This document shows positions 8,983 through 17,388 of a stretch of 64,000 nucleotides of DNA, piece after piece; position 1 is the stretch's first letter, and each line of letters starts with the position of its first letter. The notes beneath the pieces were generated by a model, which saw nothing but the letters and a program-made list of their open reading frames with translations, did not search any database and had not been told where the DNA came from. The position numbers were made by a program, and so were the translations under genes. Origin of the DNA: CAVRUF01 sp963716005 (lineage in GTDB: Bacteria; Actinomycetota; Thermoleophilia; Gaiellales; Gaiellaceae); contig OY970285.1 of the NCBI GenBank assembly GCA_963716005.1, positions 1,860,001 through 1,924,000 of the forward strand. Reading direction: 5' to 3'.

Positions 8983-10101
8983 TCAGCGGACGAGCCCTCG
9001 AACCAGCCGGGCGGTCTGGGCGATCGACGGCACGGGATCCGTGAGCGAGAACACGCCGTCGCGATAGGGCAGCCGGGGCACGGCGGGCTTCGTCCCCGCG
9101 TACAACGTGACCGCCCAGCGCTTCCGCTTGCCCTTGCTCGTGACCGCGGGCTGCGACTCACCGAGGAGATCCCGGTAGGCGATCGCCGGCAGGTCGACCC
9201 CGGTCGCAGCCGCGAGGCCATGCCACTGCCAGATCCGCGGGTTGATCTCCATGAGCTTGTAGGCGCCGTCCCGCGGATCGCGCTTGAACTCCACCTGCGA
9301 GAGCCCGTGGAACCCGAGCCCGCGGATGAACTTGAGGCCCTCGTCGACCATCTCGTCGACCCAGACCGACTCGCACACGCGCCCCGAGCCGACGGTCGGC
9401 GGCGTCTGCCGGAGCTTGCGGCCCGAGAAGAGCCCGAGCGCCTCACCGTCGCGCGTGACATAGCTGCCGAGGGTGTAGAGCTCGTCGTCCCCGCCCGGGA
9501 TCAACTCCTGGATGATCGGGTCGTACGGTTTCGCCTTCTCGAACGACTCGTCGAGCTCGGCGCGCGTCTCGCAGCGAAACGACTGGAGCTTGAAGATCCG
9601 GCGGAAGTTCACGGGATCGGACGGCTTCACGAGCACCGGGTAGTCGAGGTCGTCGTTCGGCTCGCTCGCCGTCCGCGGGGTGGGAACGCCGATCTCCTGC
9701 GCACGCTCGACCTGGTAGCGCTTCGACTGGATCGGCTCGAGCAGGTCCCAGGAGGGGAAGGGATAGAGGTAGCGCTCGCCGAGCGTGTCCGCGGCCGCGG
9801 CGATCGCGTTCAGGTAGTCGTCGTGCGTCGCGAAGACCGACGCGGGCTGCCCGAGCGAGTCGCCCAGCTCGAGGAGGAACTCGACGAACGCGTCCGGGTC
9901 GGCGACCGGGTCGGGGCAGTGGACGCCGAGGCCGTGGCGCGACCGGAAGCCGAGCGCTCCCTTCCGGTGGTCGATGGCGATCACCGGCGCGCCCGTTCGC
10001 GCGAGCTGCCGGATCGCGGCGAGCCCGTTCACCCAGCCGGCGTCGGCGACGACGGCAGGTGGGCGGGGACTGCGGGCGACGTAGCGGGCGACGTTGTCCA
10101 C
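8983..10101 (-). CDS. ATP-grasp carboxylate-amine ligase-like protein
   Basis: 372 residues from a GTG start at 10101. An N-terminal Rossmann-like region binds an acid substrate (VVADAGWVNGLAAIRQLART, then VIAIDHRKGALGF). The ATP-grasp core follows, with the ATP-binding Lys in YPVLVKPSDP, the adenine-loop region IIQELIPGGDDELYTLGSYV, and the metal-binding Glu-x-Asn in LMEINPRIWQW. The family forms amide or ester bonds through an acyl-phosphate. Its place between polysaccharide genes suggests it decorates a sugar with an amino acid; this is inference. The 3' end overlaps the next open frame by 4 bases (CTGA). Confidence 0.75.
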   Translation of the reverse strand: MDNVARYVARSPRPPAVVADAGWVNGLAAIRQLARTGAPVIAIDHRKGALGFRSRHGLGVHCPDPVADPDAFVEFLLELGDSLGQPASVFATHDDYLNAIAAAADTLGERYLYPFPSWDLLEPIQSKRYQVERAQEIGVPTPRTASEPNDDLDYPVLVKPSDPVNFRRIFKLQSFRCETRAELDESFEKAKPYDPIIQELIPGGDDELYTLGSYVTRDGEALGLFSGRKLRQTPPTVGSGRVCESVWVDEMVDEGLKFIRGLGFHGLSQVEFKRDPRDGAYKLMEINPRIWQWHGLAAATGVDLPAIAYRDLLGESQPAVTSKGKRKRWAVTLYAGTKPAVPRLPYRDGVFSLTDPVPSIAQTARLVRGLVR

Positions 10102-10237
10102 CGGGAGAGTCTACGGCGCGCACCACGGCCCGATCCCGTTCCACCGAAAGCGCACACGAAGGCCACGAAAAAGACCGATTTGATACAAGAGAGGCCCGAG
10201 CCGCCGCCGTTTCGGCTCGCCGGAGGAGGGAAGGACC

Positions 10238-11077
10238 TTGAGCATCGAACGTCGACTGCAACTCATCGCCGACGACCGGGAGCACGGGGCAGGCTGGCTG
10301 GCACGCCAGGCGGTCGAGGCCCTCGCAGAAGCCGTGGAGAAGGGCGCCGACCCCGTCGAGGCCGGCCGGGCGCTCGCCGCGACGCGTCCGTCGATCGGCG
10401 CCATCGCCGGCGCCGTCGGCCGGGTGCTCGCCGCGGGCCGCACGACCGAGCAGCTGCTCGAGCAGTCACGCGCCCTCATCGAGCGCCGCGACCATGCCGG
10501 ACGCACGATCACCGTCCTGCTCCGGCCGATGATCGAGGGGATCGTCATGACGCACTCCGCGTCGGCGACCATCCGCGACGCCGTGCTCTTCGCGCGGCCC
10601 CAGCGGGTCATCTGCACGGTCTCCGCCCCGGGCGAGGAAGGCCGGCCGTTCTCCGAGGAGCTCGCCGCAGAGGGGCTCGCGGTCGATCTCGTCGCCGACG
10701 AGGACGCCGAGCACGCGCTTACGACCGCCGACGTGCTCGTCCTCGGCGCGGACACCGTCTTCCGCGACGGATCGCTCGTGAACAAGGTCGGGACGACGGC
10801 ACTGGCCGAGGCCGCCAGGAAGGCGGACGTGCCGGTCATTGTCGCCTGCGAGACGTTCAAGCTCGCGCCGTACGAGTCGCCCGCGGAGGCGCTCGAGTGC
10901 TGGGACCGCCCCGCCGAGCTGGAGGCGATCTTCGAGGAGACGGCGCCGGAGCTGATCGACCGCTACGTCACCGATGAAGGCGTCTTCGAGCCCGACGAGA
11001 TCGCGTCGCTCATCGACCAGACGCCGTTCCTGCGCGAGGGCTACGCGATGCTTCAGCCCGAGCGAAGCGCCCGGTAG
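10238..11077 (+). CDS. eIF-2B alpha/beta/delta-like protein (ribose-1,5-bisphosphate isomerase / aIF-2B type)
   Basis: 279 residues. The start is a TTG at 10238 chosen because GGAGGAGGG lies 8-9 bases upstream. The N-terminal helical half (residues 1-90) and C-terminal Rossmann-like half match the IF-2B superfamily; the signature GADTVFRDGSLVNKVGT contains the Asp-x-x-Asn-Lys substrate-site pattern. Bacterial and archaeal relatives isomerise phosphorylated ribose compounds (ribose-1,5-bisphosphate, methylthioribose-1-phosphate); the true substrate here cannot be read from sequence. It stands alone on the plus strand between two minus-strand polysaccharide blocks, with its 3' end overlapping the GNAT gene by 25 bases. 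Confidence 0.75.
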   Translation: MSIERRLQLIADDREHGAGWLARQAVEALAEAVEKGADPVEAGRALAATRPSIGAIAGAVGRVLAAGRTTEQLLEQSRALIERRDHAGRTITVLLRPMIEGIVMTHSASATIRDAVLFARPQRVICTVSAPGEEGRPFSEELAAEGLAVDLVADEDAEHALTTADVLVLGADTVFRDGSLVNKVGTTALAEAARKADVPVIVACETFKLAPYESPAEALECWDRPAELEAIFEETAPELIDRYVTDEGVFEPDEIASLIDQTPFLREGYAMLQPERSAR

Positions 11078-12024
11078 GCCGGGAAGAACCCGTCGGTTTC
11101 GGCCGCGCCTGCCAGGCCCAGGTACGCGTCCGCATCGTTCACGAGCTTCCCGATCCAGAACTCCCGCCCGAGCTCCTCGCCGAACCGCTGCTTGAACTCC
11201 CAGAGCGAGTCTTCCTCCCCGCCCAGGCCGCTCCCGAGGGAGAGCTCGGTGAAGCCGTTCGCCTGCGCCCAAGCCGCCGTCTCGTAGACGAGCAGGTTCG
11301 CCGCGCCCAGCTCGCGGCCGCGGTCCGAGGTGACGCCCATGTGGTAGTGGAGCCACGTCCCGGCGCCGATGCAGACCTCGCTCGCGACCAGCTCGCCGTC
11401 GAGCGTCGCGTCGAGGCGGACGAACCCGTCGCCGAGCTCGCGGAGCTTCTCCCAGTAGTCGGGCCCGAACGCGTAGTAGTCGGACGCGCCCTGCCGACGC
11501 ATGGTCGCCTCGTGCAGCTCGAGGAAGCCGTCGAGCGACGCGGGCGCGCGGTCGGCCGCGACCTCGATCCCCGCCTTCTGCGCCTTGCGCGCCTTGTTGC
11601 GGTGGCTGCGGTGCATGCCGGCGAAGAGGTCGCCCTCGAGGCGCCAGACCGCAGAGTCGGCGAGGCGCTCGAGCGTCGCGTCCGAGGGCGCCAGGCCCTG
11701 GTTTTGCAGCAGCGGATGAAAACGGATGAACGTGGAGACGACCGAGCGCTCGCGGCACCACTCGGCGTAGGCGTCCCAGAAGCCACCGGCATCCGCGCCG
11801 ACGGGTCCGCCGCACGGGTACGGCGATGTGACGTCACGTAGATCAGTGTCCGGAATGTCGCGAACCAGCACCGGGAGCGCGACCTCGTCGTCCGTGAGGA
11901 ACACGGCTTCACTCGGCTCGAGGAGGGCCGACGCCTCGACCGACGCGCGGCCGAGGTAGGCGTCCTCGACCCCGAGACCGGCGAGCAGCGCGTCCCAGTC
12001 TCCCGCCGCGACCTCGCGGATCAC
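11053..12024 (-). CDS. FemAB-like GNAT acyl/aminoacyltransferase
   Basis: 323 residues with the double-GNAT layout of FemAB/BioF2-like proteins. The second half holds the conserved stretch FAGMHRSHRNKARKAQKAG followed by LDGFLELHEATMRRQG and later HYHMGVTSDRGRELGAANLL. FemAB-type enzymes add amino acids or acyl groups to peptidoglycan or glycans; members in exopolysaccharide loci acylate sugars. The GTG at 12024 overlaps the TGA of the sugar transferase (GTGA), so it is the last gene of the 18.5-11 kb minus-strand operon. Confidence 0.75.
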   Translation of the reverse strand: MIREVAAGDWDALLAGLGVEDAYLGRASVEASALLEPSEAVFLTDDEVALPVLVRDIPDTDLRDVTSPYPCGGPVGADAGGFWDAYAEWCRERSVVSTFIRFHPLLQNQGLAPSDATLERLADSAVWRLEGDLFAGMHRSHRNKARKAQKAGIEVAADRAPASLDGFLELHEATMRRQGASDYYAFGPDYWEKLRELGDGFVRLDATLDGELVASEVCIGAGTWLHYHMGVTSDRGRELGAANLLVYETAAWAQANGFTELSLGSGLGGEEDSLWEFKQRFGEELGREFWIGKLVNDADAYLGLAGAAETDGFFPAYRALRSG

Positions 12025-12683
12025 GCCTTCGGCTCCTCCGAGCTTCCCTGGGCCCGCTCGATGTTCAGCGCGTCCTGGACGGGAACCGGCTCGGCGCGGA
12101 AGAGCTGGCCGAACGTGCGCGCGACGATGCGCAGGTCGAGCCAGAGCGACCAGTGCTCGAGGTACCAGGCGTCGTAGCGGAAGCGTTCCGTCCAGGTCAT
12201 GTCCTCGCGCCCGTGGATCTGCGACCAGCCGGTGATCCCCGGCCGCACGGCGAGGCGGCGCCGCTCCTCCTCGGTGTAGTGCGCGGCCTGCTCGACGAGG
12301 TCGGGCCGCGGGCCGACGATGCTCATCTGGCCGAGAAGGACGTTGACGAGCTGTGGGATCTCGTCCAGCCCTGTGCGACGCAGGAAGCGGCCTCCGCGCG
12401 TCATGCGGGGGTCGTCCTTGACGAGGCCGAAGGGATCCTCGCTCAGGTTCAGCTCCTGCCCGAGCGCGATCGCGTCGGGGACCATCGTGCGGAACTTGAT
12501 CATGCGAAACGCCTTGCCGTCACGGCCCGCGCGTGGGCGCACGAAGAAAATCGGGCGACCCGAGCCGATGAGGACGACCAGCGTCACGACGAGGAAGACC
12601 GGCGACAGCAGGATGAGCAGGAGCGCCGAGAGCACCGGGTCGAGCACGCGCTTCACGCCTGCCTGGAACGAGCGGCCCTTCAT
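12021..12683 (-). CDS. Initiating sugar-phosphate transferase (undecaprenyl-phosphate, WcaJ/PglC family)
   Basis: 220 residues. The ATG at 12683 overlaps the preceding stop as ATGA; the frame is open further upstream but that part is shadow of the glycosyltransferase gene. One membrane helix (residues 15-40) is followed by the bacterial sugar transferase domain: GRPIFFVRPRAGRDGKAF, the catalytic region KFRTMVPDA, RFLRRTGLDEIPQLVNVLLG, SIVGPRPDL and VRPGITGWSQIHGRED. It transfers a sugar phosphate to undecaprenyl phosphate, the first committed step of repeat-unit assembly. This makes the surrounding operon a complete Wzx/Wzy-type polysaccharide pathway candidate. Confidence 0.92.
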   Translation of the reverse strand: MKGRSFQAGVKRVLDPVLSALLLILLSPVFLVVTLVVLIGSGRPIFFVRPRAGRDGKAFRMIKFRTMVPDAIALGQELNLSEDPFGLVKDDPRMTRGGRFLRRTGLDEIPQLVNVLLGQMSIVGPRPDLVEQAAHYTEEERRRLAVRPGITGWSQIHGREDMTWTERFRYDAWYLEHWSLWLDLRIVARTFGQLFRAEPVPVQDALNIERAQGSSEEPKA

Positions 12684-13795
12684 GCGCGCTCCGCGAGGAC
12701 GGTTTCGTACAGCCGCTCGTGCTCGGCGGCTGCGGCGTCCCAGGTGAGGGTGGCGCGGGCCTTGCGCGCCCCAGCCGCCGCGGAGGCGAGCGCGTCGGCC
12801 GACGTGAGGAGCTCGACACAGGCCGCGGCCAGCGCTGCGGGATCCTCGGGAGCGACCACGCGCCCCGCCTCGAACTCGCGCACGATCGTCCCGAGCGAGC
12901 CGACGTCGGAAACGACCGCCGGGCGGCCGTGGCCCAACGCGGTCGCGAGCACGCCCGAGGAGTCGAGCTCCCGGTACGGGCAGACGACGACGGTGGAGGA
13001 CGCGAAGAGCCCGGGCACGTCCGCGTCCGGAACGTAGCCGAGCCGCCAGTCGATCGCGTCCGCGACGCCGAGCTCCGACGCCAGCGATTGGAGCGGCTCG
13101 ACCGGCTCGAAGGGATGCCCGGCGACGACCAGCCGAGTCCCGGGCGCGCCCGCAACGACGTCGGGCAGCGCACGGATGAGCACGTCGAGTCCCTTGTAGC
13201 CACGGATCAGGCCGAAGAACAGCAGCGTCCGCCCCTCCGGCTCGCCCGGTTCGGTGTCCGGCGCGGAGTCGAAGACGGCATGCGGGATGACGACGAGCTT
13301 CTCGCGCGCGACCCCGGCCTCCGCGAGCCGCTCGACCGCGCGATCCGAGTGGACCACGACGCGGTCGGCGAACGCCATCGCCGTCTCCCACCCGCGCCGG
13401 TTCCAGCTTCGACGGGGAAACACGTCGTGCGCGGTCAGGATCGTCGGCCTCGCCTGCGCGACCCTGCGCAGCCAGCGCGCGTCGTAGCCTGCGAGGCCCA
13501 GCCACTCGGCGTGGACGACGTCCGGCGAACGCTCGTCCACGAGGCGGGCGGCGCGACGGGCGCTCGGGACGTACTCGAGCCCGCGCGCCACCGCGCGAAT
13601 CCGCCTGCGGCGCAGCCGGCTCGACCACGGCAGGAAGACCTCGTCTCGCCGGTATCCGTCCGGCGCAGGCGCGGAAAAGAGCGTCGACGGAGACGTGAGG
13701 AGATCCACGTCGTGCCCGCGCCGCGCGAGCGCGGACGCGAGCGAATGGTCATACGGGGGCGTGAACCCCGGCGGGTCGAGGAGCGCGATGCGCAC
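12680..13795 (-). CDS. Glycosyltransferase, family 4
   Basis: 371 residues from the GTG at 13795. GT-B fold: the N-terminal acceptor half has VVHAEWLGLAGYDARWL and ILTAHDVFPRRSW. The C-terminal donor half has LFFGLIRGYKGLDVLIRAL, VVAGHPFEPVEPL and the donor-site region CPYRELDSSGVLATALGHGR, where the usual second Glu of the E-x7-E motif is not evident. Retaining enzyme; sugar unknown. Downstream ATGA overlap with the sugar transferase and 14 bp from the Wzy-like gene place it in the same transcript. Confidence 0.85.
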   Translation of the reverse strand: MRIALLDPPGFTPPYDHSLASALARRGHDVDLLTSPSTLFSAPAPDGYRRDEVFLPWSSRLRRRRIRAVARGLEYVPSARRAARLVDERSPDVVHAEWLGLAGYDARWLRRVAQARPTILTAHDVFPRRSWNRRGWETAMAFADRVVVHSDRAVERLAEAGVAREKLVVIPHAVFDSAPDTEPGEPEGRTLLFFGLIRGYKGLDVLIRALPDVVAGAPGTRLVVAGHPFEPVEPLQSLASELGVADAIDWRLGYVPDADVPGLFASSTVVVCPYRELDSSGVLATALGHGRPAVVSDVGSLGTIVREFEAGRVVAPEDPAALAAACVELLTSADALASAAAGARKARATLTWDAAAAEHERLYETVLAERA

Positions 13796-13809
13796 GGCAA
13801 GGCATCAGG

Positions 13810-15204
13810 TTATTCCTCGCGCCGCGCTGCCCGTGCGAAGACCACGGGCGCGGCCACGACGAGCGCCGCGAAGACCGTGAAGTAGTACATCCCCATGGTC
13901 AGGTAGAAGACGTTCGACGCGAGCGTCCCGGCGAGCGCGGCGGTGAGTCCCCACGACAGCGGCCGTACGCGCGCCGCCGCCCGGCTCCCCGCAGCGGCCA
14001 TCCGGCGGCCGATCCGCCGCAGGCTCGAGAGACAGCTGAAGAGGAAGCCGAGCCAGACCGCGTAGAGCGCCGCGCCGACGACCCCCGTCTCGGTGAGGAG
14101 CGCGACGTAGAACGAGTGCGGCCCGAAGTTCGTCCTGCCGGTGAGGAACTCGAAGTAGGCCGAGAACGTGTTCAGGCCGAGGCCGAAGAAGAGGTGCTGC
14201 TCGAGCGCCGGGCGGATCAGCGAGTAGAACGCGAGATGCGTGTCCACGGAGCTCCCGCTCGTCGACGTGCGCGCCTCGAAGACGTTCTCGAAGAACCCCT
14301 GGCGGCGCGACACGATGATCCCGACGACGAGCGCGAGGGTACCGAGCGGCACGAGGAAGCGCGGCTTCAGGAACAGGTGCCGGTACGGGATGGCGAGGAC
14401 GCACAGGCCGACGAGGATCCCGAGGAGCCCGCTGCGCGACAGGGTCGAGAGCTCAACGAGCATGAGGAAGGCGAGCAGGCCGCCGAGCGGCCAGCGCAGG
14501 CGATGCCCTCGCTCGAGCCGCAGGTAGATCGGCAACACCACGAGGATCGGGATGACGAGCATCACCCCCAGGTGGTTCGGGTCGAACGTGAGCCCGGTCG
14601 TCCGGTAGACGTTCGAGTCGGCGGCGATGCCGAAGATGTTGATTCCGCCCTTCTCGTAGAGCCCGAGGCGGCCCAGGATCATCTGGTCGAGGTTCCGCCC
14701 GCCCTCGGCCAGGGTGAGCTGCGCGAGGCCCCAGGCCGCGTTGGCCGTGAAGCCGGCGACGAACGCGGCGAGCGTCTGCCAGTAGATCCGCGGCGAGCGC
14801 CGCTCGAGGTAGGCGACCGCGCAGAGGAGCAGCGCGAAGTTGATCCCCCACTTCGTGATCCCCTTGAGGAAGAGGTTCCGGTCGAACGTCGTCTCGAGGT
14901 TGAAGAACGCGACGAGGTAGACGAGGAGGAACGCGACGAAGAAGCCCGCCGCGATCGCGACCGTGCGCGAGACGACCCAGTCGCGGCGCGAGATCCGGTG
15001 CGAGAGGAACCCGATCACGAAGAGCCCCGCGGCGAGGTCGGAGATGAAGAAGTCGTTCCCGCCCGCGACCTTGATCCGGATCTTCGAGAACGTGATCACG
15101 AAGGCGGCGACGAAGAGGAGGATCTCGAGCAGGCGCGACCCGTCGTACGTGGTCGGCCGCGCGCGGGCGTCGAACCGGCCTGCGGTTACAGACGCGGTCG
15201 TCAC
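13810..15204 (-). CDS. O-antigen polymerase/ligase-like membrane protein (Wzy/WaaL)
   Basis: 464 residues from the GTG at 15204, which overlaps the upstream stop (GTGA). About 12 membrane segments; the external loop region holds TTGLTFDPNHLGVML and the Wzy_C-like region HLFFGLGLNTFSAYFEFLTG followed by GPHSFYVALLTETGVVGA, with the PHN/HSxY pattern typical of the family. It is the second such protein in the window after the one at 4148; one may polymerise and the other ligate, or they may serve two glycans. Confidence 0.85.
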   Translation of the reverse strand: MTTASVTAGRFDARARPTTYDGSRLLEILLFVAAFVITFSKIRIKVAGGNDFFISDLAAGLFVIGFLSHRISRRDWVVSRTVAIAAGFFVAFLLVYLVAFFNLETTFDRNLFLKGITKWGINFALLLCAVAYLERRSPRIYWQTLAAFVAGFTANAAWGLAQLTLAEGGRNLDQMILGRLGLYEKGGINIFGIAADSNVYRTTGLTFDPNHLGVMLVIPILVVLPIYLRLERGHRLRWPLGGLLAFLMLVELSTLSRSGLLGILVGLCVLAIPYRHLFLKPRFLVPLGTLALVVGIIVSRRQGFFENVFEARTSTSGSSVDTHLAFYSLIRPALEQHLFFGLGLNTFSAYFEFLTGRTNFGPHSFYVALLTETGVVGAALYAVWLGFLFSCLSSLRRIGRRMAAAGSRAAARVRPLSWGLTAALAGTLASNVFYLTMGMYYFTVFAALVVAAPVVFARAARREE

Positions 15205-16427
15205 GACGCGACCTTCCTCAGGATCTCGGCGAGCCGCTCGGCCCGCTCGCGGCGCGAGAGCTTCGCCCGCAGCTCCTCGGAGAGCTCCGGTGCAACCAGC
15301 TCGTTGTCGCGCCAGCGTCTCTCGAGATCGCCGAGTGCGTTCGCCATGCCGTCCACGTCCGTGGGCGCAACGACGACGCCGGCGCCGGTCTCGCGGATGA
15401 GCGCCGCGGCCTCCCCGTCGGGCGGCACCGCGGCCAGGATCGGCCGGCCGGCGGAGAGATACTCGTAGACCTTGGCCGAGATGATCTTGCGGCCCGCCTC
15501 GCCCGATTCGGCGAGCAGGAGAAGCAGCGCGTCCGAGTCCTTCTGGAGCGCGTTCGCCTTGTCGTGGGGCTGGAACGGGATCACCTCGAGCCGGTCGCCG
15601 AGATCGAGCTCGGCAAGTAGTGGCGCGTCGACCACGCGCACGCCGCCGACGAAGCGCGCGACGGGATCCCCCTCGGCCTGCTTGAGCGCCTCGAAGAACG
15701 GGCGTGCGTCGCGGCGTGACGTGAACCCGCCCGTGTGCGTGATCCGGAACCGGTCGCCGCGGCGGTACTCGAGCCCGTCGAAGTCGTCGAAGTCGCAGCC
15801 GTTCTCGATCACCTCGACCAGCCCGCGCGGGTTGAGCGCGCGCATCTCGGCCGCGAAGCCCTCGGTCGCGGCGGTGATCGCGTCGGCCTTCTCGGCCACC
15901 TTGCGCTGGAGCCGCGCCTCGCCGCGCACGTGCCGCCGCCGGTCGGGCGAGAGGAACGAATCGCGCAGGTCGGCGACCCACGGCACGCCGGTCTTCTTCT
16001 TCGCGTGGAGCCCGGCGAGGTTCACCGAGATCGGCGGCGAGGTCGTGAGGACGACATCGATCCCGAGCTCCTTCACGAGACGCGCCGCCTCACGCCCGGC
16101 GGCGAGCGACCAGATGACGCTGGCGTCGGGGACGAGGATCCGGCGAAACTGCACCGCGGCGTGGGTCTTCACCTTGCTCAGCGTGCTCGCGCCGGCCAGC
16201 TCCTCGGAGCGGATCCGGGCGCGCGGGCCGTGGTTTGCAACCCGGTGGACGGTGATGTTCTCGGGGATCCGGAGCGACGGGTCGGTGAAGACCCACTTCG
16301 GGTTGTCGGGCGCGACGACGTGGACTTCGCAGCCCAGATCCGCGAGGTGGCGCGACAACTTGAGCGGCCGCTGCACGCCGGCGCCGCCCGCGGGCGGAAA
16401 GTACATCGCGACGAGGAGGATCTTCAC
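15201..16427 (-). CDS. Glycosyltransferase, family 4 (WbuB-like)
   Basis: 408 residues from the GTG at 16427 (GTGA overlap with the upstream stop). N-terminus ILLVAMYFPPAGGAGVQRP and VHVVAPDNPKWVF are typical of GT4 enzymes with the Gly-rich acceptor loop. The donor half contains ITHTGGFTSRRDARPFFEAL, DALLLLLAESGEAGRKIISA and KVYEYLSAGRPILAAVPPDG. The E-x7-E motif is present only in loose form. Member of the polysaccharide operon; sugar and linkage not determinable. Confidence 0.85.
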   Translation of the reverse strand: MKILLVAMYFPPAGGAGVQRPLKLSRHLADLGCEVHVVAPDNPKWVFTDPSLRIPENITVHRVANHGPRARIRSEELAGASTLSKVKTHAAVQFRRILVPDASVIWSLAAGREAARLVKELGIDVVLTTSPPISVNLAGLHAKKKTGVPWVADLRDSFLSPDRRRHVRGEARLQRKVAEKADAITAATEGFAAEMRALNPRGLVEVIENGCDFDDFDGLEYRRGDRFRITHTGGFTSRRDARPFFEALKQAEGDPVARFVGGVRVVDAPLLAELDLGDRLEVIPFQPHDKANALQKDSDALLLLLAESGEAGRKIISAKVYEYLSAGRPILAAVPPDGEAAALIRETGAGVVVAPTDVDGMANALGDLERRWRDNELVAPELSEELRAKLSRRERAERLAEILRKVAS

Positions 16428-17388
16428 TGCGCCTCGGATTCTCGCGCGCCCGCATGCTGGCGGTTCCACTCGTCGGCCAGCTCGCGCAGGCCGGGGCCCT
16501 CGGGACCGCGCCAGGCGGAGCGCGCGTGCAGGCGCATCCGGGCAGCGAAGCTCGGGTCGTACGAGCCCGCCCGCACGCGGTTCGCGGCCATGGCGATGCC
16601 ACCCCGCGCTGCGTACTGGACCGCGGTGGCTGCGGCGGCCACCCGCACGCCGGCCGCCGAGTGGTGTGCGTGCCAGTAGCGGTGCCGCGAGCGCCACTCC
16701 TCGGCGATCCGCTCCTCGGGAACCTCGTCGCGCAGCGCGCTGTCGTGGTGGATGACGACCGCACCCGGCTCGAACCACGTCTCCCAGCCCGCCCGGACGA
16801 GCCGGAAGCAAAGGTCGGTCTCCTCCGAGAACATGAAGTAGCTCTCGTCGAAGAGCCCGACCTCGTCGAGCGCGGCGCGGCGCAGGAGCAGCGCAGCGCC
16901 CATCGCCCAGTCGACCCGTCGCGCCTCCTCGCCACGGGACTGGACCACGCCGACGCGGCCGAGCGTGAGCGTCCCGAGCGCCGCGACCGAGGGCGAGGGG
17001 AAGCGCCAGGCGTTCGCCTGCGGGCTCCCGTCCGGATAGCGAAGCCGCGGAGCGACCACCGCGGCCCGCGGATGAGCGTCCGCGAACGCGACCAGCGCGG
17101 CGAGGGCTCCCGGCTCAGGCTTCGCGTCGTGTGAGAGGAGAACGACGTACCTCCCGTCCGTCTCTCCGATCACCCGGTTGTGGTTCGCGCCGAAGCCCGC
17201 GCGGAACGGCTGCTCGATCACGCGCACGCGCGGAAACTGTTCGTGAACGGCCGCGACCGAGCCGTCCTCCGAGGCGTTGTCGAGCACCACGACCTCCTCG
17301 CGCGCTTCTCGCGCCCGAGCGCGGCGAGGAGCGGCAGGAGCGTCTCCCGCCCGTTGTGGTTGACGATCGAGACGGTGAGTTCGGTCAC
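16424..17388 (-). CDS. Glycosyltransferase, family 2 (rhamnosyltransferase-like), apparent frameshift
   Basis: The main part (16424-17290) encodes a GT2 domain: VLDNASEDGSVAAVHEQF, GFGANHNRVIGET, LLSHDAKPEPGAL (the metal-binding D-x-D replaced by HDAKP) and VDWAMGAALLLRRAALDEVG. The missing N-terminus, TVSIVNHNGRETLLPLLAAL, is read in another frame from the GTG at 17388, which overlaps the DegT stop as GTGA. The two frames meet at a GCGCGC tract around 17308-17315, so one missing or two extra bases would restore a protein of about 320 residues. Likely a sequencing indel, not decay, because both halves are well conserved. Confidence 0.75.

Noticed and set aside
10102..10237. Promoter-like ATTTGATACAAG before the eIF-2B-like gene
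   Set aside because: No matching -35 box at the right distance; too weak to list.
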